Shown here piece by piece: positions 37,087 through 40,219 of a stretch of 40,219 nt of DNA. A model generated the notes under the pieces. The model worked only from the letters and a program-made list of their open reading frames with translations, was not told where the DNA came from and did not search any database. A program made the translations under genes and the position numbers. The stretch is taken from contig CACMMU010000009.1 of NCBI GenBank assembly GCA_902614835.1, positions 1-40,219 on the forward strand, in the 5' to 3' direction. How positions within the stretch are numbered: position 1 is the first letter of the stretch; each line of letters begins with the position of its first letter. Origin of the DNA: an uncultured Pelagibacteraceae bacterium (GTDB lineage Bacteria > Pseudomonadota > Alphaproteobacteria > Pelagibacterales > Pelagibacteraceae).

Positions 37087-37533
37087 CTACTGGACTTTAG
37101 TTCTGCTCTCAGTATTTTTTATTATTTCCTCTATGGACTTAGTGGTTTTATCAAGCATGGACTCGTATAAGCTTTGGCTTTCTTCTACCATTTTTTTGAG
37201 CTTGTCTAGATCGGTGTTTAGTTTTGAAATCTCTGTATCTTTCACTTCTTTATAGTCTATGGCTAAAGATTTCATTTCCTTAAATTTCGATGATAAGTTT
37301 TCAAAATTATTCTTTTGTGACAAAACTCTTTTTTTCAAATCAAAATATTCGTCAATTACTTGGATTGCAGTAATTAATAGAAGCTTGTTTTCACCCAAAT
37401 TTCCTAGTTTTGTTTTTAAATCTGAATATTTCTTATCTAGAAATTTTGTTAGTTTTTTTAAATCCTCTTCTTGCCCATCATCGCAGGATAGCAAATAATC
37501 CTTGTTATTAAATTTTACGTTTACGTTTGCCAT
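37087..37533 (-). CDS. zapA: Cell division protein ZapA
   Basis: ZapA bundles FtsZ filaments at the division ring. The 148-residue protein has the N-terminal ZapA fold (VNVKFNNKDYLLSCDDGQEEDLKKLTKFLD, then LLLITAIQVIDEYFDLKKR) followed by a long coiled coil from about 65 to 148. At 148 residues it is longer than E. coli ZapA (109) because of that tail. A GAGGAGAT ribosome-binding site precedes the ATG within the end of the upstream coiled-coil gene, which it overlaps by 13 bases. Confidence 0.9.
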   Translation of the reverse strand: MANVNVKFNNKDYLLSCDDGQEEDLKKLTKFLDKKYSDLKTKLGNLGENKLLLITAIQVIDEYFDLKKRVLSQKNNFENLSSKFKEMKSLAIDYKEVKDTEISKLNTDLDKLKKMVEESQSLYESMLDKTTKSIEEIIKNTESRTKVQ

Positions 37534-37844
37534 TTGTCTATCTCCTCAACTAACGAATCGGTTTCTTGGCTTAATTCATTTATATCTTGATTAAGTTCAT
37601 CTTGAAGTTTCTTATTTCTTTGAGTCTCTTCCTCCAGAGTTTTTAATTTCTTTTTTAGATTATTATATTCAAGAAGGAGTTGATTATATTTATTTTCTGC
37701 TTCATTTTTTTCTATTTTTAATTGATTTTTTTCTTCATAGAGATCGTTTAGCTCGCCAAGATAACTTGTGGAAGATTTACTCAAATCTTCCAATCTGTTT
37801 AAAACTGTTTCAAGCTTCTTTTCTTTGTTGTATAAACTTTCCAT
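37521..37844 (-). CDS. Small coiled-coil protein upstream of zapA (DUF4164-like)
   Basis: A 107-residue, strongly charged protein predicted to be one continuous coiled coil (about 5-105: heptads of L and I such as LETVLNRLEDLSK, YNQLLLEYNNLKKKLKTLEEE, LNQDINELSQETDSLVEEID). There is no signal or membrane segment. A small coiled-coil gene in front of zapA is common in alphaproteobacteria (DUF4164). The 13-base overlap with zapA suggests the products interact at the division ring, in a role comparable to ZapB, but this is inference. It begins the long minus-strand block and is divergent from tkt. Confidence 0.75.
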   Translation of the reverse strand: MESLYNKEKKLETVLNRLEDLSKSSTSYLGELNDLYEEKNQLKIEKNEAENKYNQLLLEYNNLKKKLKTLEEETQRNKKLQDELNQDINELSQETDSLVEEIDKWQT

Positions 37845-37907
37845 CTTAATTTTATTTATATCATAATATTGATATCATGAATTGAAGTCTATATAGGTAA
37901 TTAATAA
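37845..37907 (+). promoter_or_regulatory. Divergent promoter region before tkt
   Basis: TTGATA (37869-37874) is followed after 17 bases by TATAGG (37892-37897), overlapping TATATA. The -10 ends 10 bases before the tkt GTG at 37908, giving a leader of only a few bases. A promoter for the minus-strand block must also lie here, but I see no distinctive match. Confidence 0.4.
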
Positions 37908-39890
37908 GTGGATCCAAAATTAAAAGATTTATCAAACGCAATAAGATTTCTCTCGATTGATGCTGTGCAAAAAGCAAATTCTGGACATCCTGGTATGCCT
38001 ATGGGCATGGCGGATGTCGCAACAGTCTTGTTTAAATACTACCTACGGTTTAATCCAAAAAATCCAAGCTGGTTAAATAGAGACAGATTTATTTTATCAG
38101 CAGGACATGGATCCATGCTGTTGTACTCACTGCTCTATCTTACTGGTTACAAAAAAATAAAATTAGAAGATATAAAAAATTTTAGACAATTAAACTCAAT
38201 TTGTGCTGGTCACCCAGAGTATGAAAAAGATTCTGGAATAGAGACAACTACTGGACCTTTGGGCCAAGGATTGTCCAATTCAGTCGGTATGGCCATCGGT
38301 CAAGAAATACTTAAAAAAAAATTTGGATCAGATTTAATAAACAATAAAACATATGTTGTGGCAAGCGACGGCGACCTAATGGAAGGTATTAGTCATGAGT
38401 CGATGAGTTTAGCTGGTCATTTAAATTTAAAAAATTTAATAGTTTTTTTTGATAATAATAAGATTTCAATTGATGGGCCAACTTCACTAAGTGTTTCAGA
38501 TAATTATAAAAAAAGATTTGAAAGTTATGGTTGGTCATTTCAGGAAATAAACGGACATAATTTTAAACAAATATTTAATGCGATTAAAAAAGCGAATAAA
38601 TCAAAAAAACCCTCTATAATATCATGTAAAACTATAATTGGTTTTGGCTCTCCAAATAAATCTGGAAAAGCATCTTCGCATGGATCTCCTTTGGGAGATG
38701 ATGAGATAAAATTGGTAAGAAAAAAACTTAAATGGAAACATGATGCCTTTGAAATCCCTGAAAAAATAATAGAATCCTGGAGGGAAATGGGAAGCAAAGG
38801 TGAAAAGCTTGAGGCTGAATGGAACAATATTTTAAGTAAAAAAAATACGAAAATTCAGGAAGAATACGAAAGATTAAAAAAGGGGGAACTGCCTTTGGAA
38901 TTGGATAAAATTATAGGTGACGAAAAATTAAAATTTTTTCAAACGAAACCAAAAATGGCTACTAGACAATGCTCTTCATCTGTGATCAACAGTTTATCAA
39001 GTATATTACCTGAGCTAATTGGTGGATCTGCAGATTTAAGTGGTTCTAACAATACGAAAACTGAAAAATCAAAAGTGATTACAGCTAAAAATTTTGCTGG
39101 AAATTATATTCATTATGGTGTCAGAGAACATGCTATGGCCGGTATAATGAATGGTTTAGCTTTATATGGCTGTTTAATTCCTTTCGGTGGAACTTTTTTG
39201 ATTTTTTCTGATTATCTAAAACCTTCCATGAGATTATCAGCACTAATGAAATTAAGGGTAATTTTTATTTTTTCCCACGACTCAATTGGTTTAGGTGAAG
39301 ACGGGCCAACCCACCAGCCTGTAGAGCAATTAGAACACTTGAGAGCAATACCAAATTTAAATGTATTCAGACCTGCAGATATTAATGAAACTCTTGAGTG
39401 TTGGGAAATTGCTCTTAAAAGTAAAGACAATCCTAGTGCGATAGCATTATCTAGACAAAAACTTCCTTATGTAAGTGAACATAACTCTGGTGAAAGTATG
39501 TGCTCCAAAGGAGCTTATGTTTTAAAAAAAACGTCAGATAATGATAAAATATCATTAATTGCATCTGGATCCGAGGTAGAAATTGCATTGGAGGCACAAA
39601 AAAAACTTGAAAATTTAAACATAAATTCAAAAGTAATTTCAGTGCCTTGTCTAGATATATTTCAAAATCAAACTGATGATTATAAAGATGAAATTCTTGG
39701 CAAAGACAATTTTAAAGTTTCGATAGAAGCAGCAAGTCAATCGGGTTGGAAAAGTATTGTTGGAAAGGATGGCGTTACGTTAGGACTATCTACATTTGGT
39801 AAAAGTGCACCATACAAAGATATCTATAAATTGCTTAATTTAACGAGTGATGAAATAGTAAAAATAGTACAGTCAAAGATTGGAAAATAA
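37908..39890 (+). CDS. tkt: Transketolase
   Basis: Transketolase moves two-carbon units between sugar phosphates in the pentose phosphate pathway, using thiamine diphosphate. The 660-residue protein has IDAVQKANSGHPGMPMGMAD, LSAGHGSMLLYSLLYLTGY, the thiamine motif SDGDLMEGISHESMSLAGHL with NNKISIDG, and SHDSIGLGEDGPTHQPVEQL in the pyrimidine domain. It begins at a GTG, which gives the expected N-terminus DPKLKDLSNAIRFLSIDA; no upstream ATG is in frame. pgk follows after 8 bases. In many alphaproteobacteria gap lies between them; here it does not. Confidence 0.97.
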   Translation: MDPKLKDLSNAIRFLSIDAVQKANSGHPGMPMGMADVATVLFKYYLRFNPKNPSWLNRDRFILSAGHGSMLLYSLLYLTGYKKIKLEDIKNFRQLNSICAGHPEYEKDSGIETTTGPLGQGLSNSVGMAIGQEILKKKFGSDLINNKTYVVASDGDLMEGISHESMSLAGHLNLKNLIVFFDNNKISIDGPTSLSVSDNYKKRFESYGWSFQEINGHNFKQIFNAIKKANKSKKPSIISCKTIIGFGSPNKSGKASSHGSPLGDDEIKLVRKKLKWKHDAFEIPEKIIESWREMGSKGEKLEAEWNNILSKKNTKIQEEYERLKKGELPLELDKIIGDEKLKFFQTKPKMATRQCSSSVINSLSSILPELIGGSADLSGSNNTKTEKSKVITAKNFAGNYIHYGVREHAMAGIMNGLALYGCLIPFGGTFLIFSDYLKPSMRLSALMKLRVIFIFSHDSIGLGEDGPTHQPVEQLEHLRAIPNLNVFRPADINETLECWEIALKSKDNPSAIALSRQKLPYVSEHNSGESMCSKGAYVLKKTSDNDKISLIASGSEVEIALEAQKKLENLNINSKVISVPCLDIFQNQTDDYKDEILGKDNFKVSIEAASQSGWKSIVGKDGVTLGLSTFGKSAPYKDIYKLLNLTSDEIVKIVQSKIGK

Positions 39891-39898
39891 TTAGACAA

Positions 39899-40219
39899 AT
39901 GTCTGATTTAAAAATTTTTCCTAAAAAAATTTCAATCAATGGGAAACGAATTATTGTAAGACTAGATCTTAACGTACCAATAAACAATTTAAAGATTGAT
40001 GACGATACCAGAATTAAAGTTATCGAACCTTTCATAAACAGGTTAATAGAAAATAAAGCTAAGGTGGTTTTGGTAACTCATCTTGGAAGACCAAGAGGAA
40101 AAGTGGTTCCAGATCTTTCACTTGGACCAATATTTAATTATTTGAAAAAAAAACTAAATGGAAAAATTTACTTTTATAAAGACAAGATTGACAATGCTGC
40201 AATACAGGCTTCAAATAAA
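39899..40219 (+). CDS. pgk: Phosphoglycerate kinase, 5' part
   Basis: Pgk interconverts 1,3-bisphosphoglycerate and 3-phosphoglycerate with ADP/ATP. The first 107 codons are present and the gene runs off the right edge. Recognisable motifs are RIIVRLDLNVPINN (about 17-30, substrate-binding D and N), DDDTRIK and VVLVTHLGRPRGKVVPDLSL (about 56-75). The ATG at 39899 is 8 bases after the tkt stop, so both genes are likely on one message. Confidence 0.95.
   Translation, partial: MSDLKIFPKKISINGKRIIVRLDLNVPINNLKIDDDTRIKVIEPFINRLIENKAKVVLVTHLGRPRGKVVPDLSLGPIFNYLKKKLNGKIYFYKDKIDNAAIQASNK

Noticed and set aside
37080-37090. 6S RNA (ssrS) expected between zapA and ygfA
   Set aside because: The two genes abut with no spacer and no 6S-like fold is visible on either side. 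It must be elsewhere if it exists.

Overview
The window is about 40 kb of very AT-rich, densely packed bacterial chromosome. No stretch over 300 bases lacks a gene, and many neighbours overlap by 1-14 bases or abut. Gene content and order point to a streamlined alphaproteobacterium, most likely a marine SAR11-type (Pelagibacterales) or similar low-GC lineage. The supporting signs are xseB-ispA-dxs, an alpha-type folP with an N-terminal extension, tolQRAB-pal-cpoB-tilS-ftsH-folP-glmM, a DUF4164-like coiled coil before zapA, tkt-pgk, and a short TilS. The lineage is inferred from family knowledge, not from a search. No rRNA, CRISPR, transposase, integrase or prophage was seen.

Layout. 1-1640 (minus): a truncated membrane-protein gene and a PrsW-like intramembrane protease. 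1742-1825: tRNA-Leu(GAG). 1884-3716 (plus): nadA-nadC for NAD synthesis. 3706-10118 (minus): a tight operon of an S49 peptidase, glyQ, glyS and ppdK. 10247-16988: isoprenoid and cofactor genes in alternating orientation: an octaprenyl-type diphosphate synthase, pdxH, aroC, dxs-ispA-xseB, and a Sua5/TsaC tRNA-modification gene. 16991-20032 (plus): an ABC-2 exporter pair followed by a probable 2OG-Fe(II) oxygenase and a GT17 glycosyltransferase, ending 4 bases from tRNA-Arg(UCG) at 20037-20113. This is the only accessory-looking module. 20141-22059 (plus): an RluD-type pseudouridine synthase and the heat-shock sigma factor rpoH. 22062-37844: one minus-strand block of 18 genes, from a coiled-coil gene and zapA through 5-formyl-THF cyclo-ligase, a YmdB-like phosphoesterase, yebC, a phage-type RuvC-like resolvase, the whole Tol-Pal envelope machine, tilS, ftsH, folP, glmM and thiD to purA. 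37908-end (plus): tkt and the start of pgk.

How the genes work together. The window is mainly housekeeping: NAD, pyridoxal phosphate, folate, thiamine, purine, chorismate and isoprenoid/quinone synthesis; Gly-tRNA charging and tRNA modification; gluconeogenic and pentose-phosphate carbon flow (ppdK, tkt, pgk); and envelope constriction (Tol-Pal, CpoB, ZapA, GlmM). RpoH and FtsH, normally a regulatory pair, are both present. The sequence before ftsH closely matches the alphaproteobacterial RpoH promoter pattern.

Most notable points. (1) The usual ruvC place between yebC and tolQ holds a phage-type RuvC-like nuclease, with no ruvA, ruvB or ybgC beside it. (2) There is an exporter/oxygenase/GT17 cassette flush against a tRNA. 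(3) Several -10 boxes lie only 6-10 bases before start codons, suggesting leaderless or nearly leaderless mRNAs. (4) pal is a separately signalled unit inside the tol operon, with its own strong ribosome-binding site and terminator. (5) Partner genes are missing from familiar loci: nadB, gap, ruvAB and 6S RNA.
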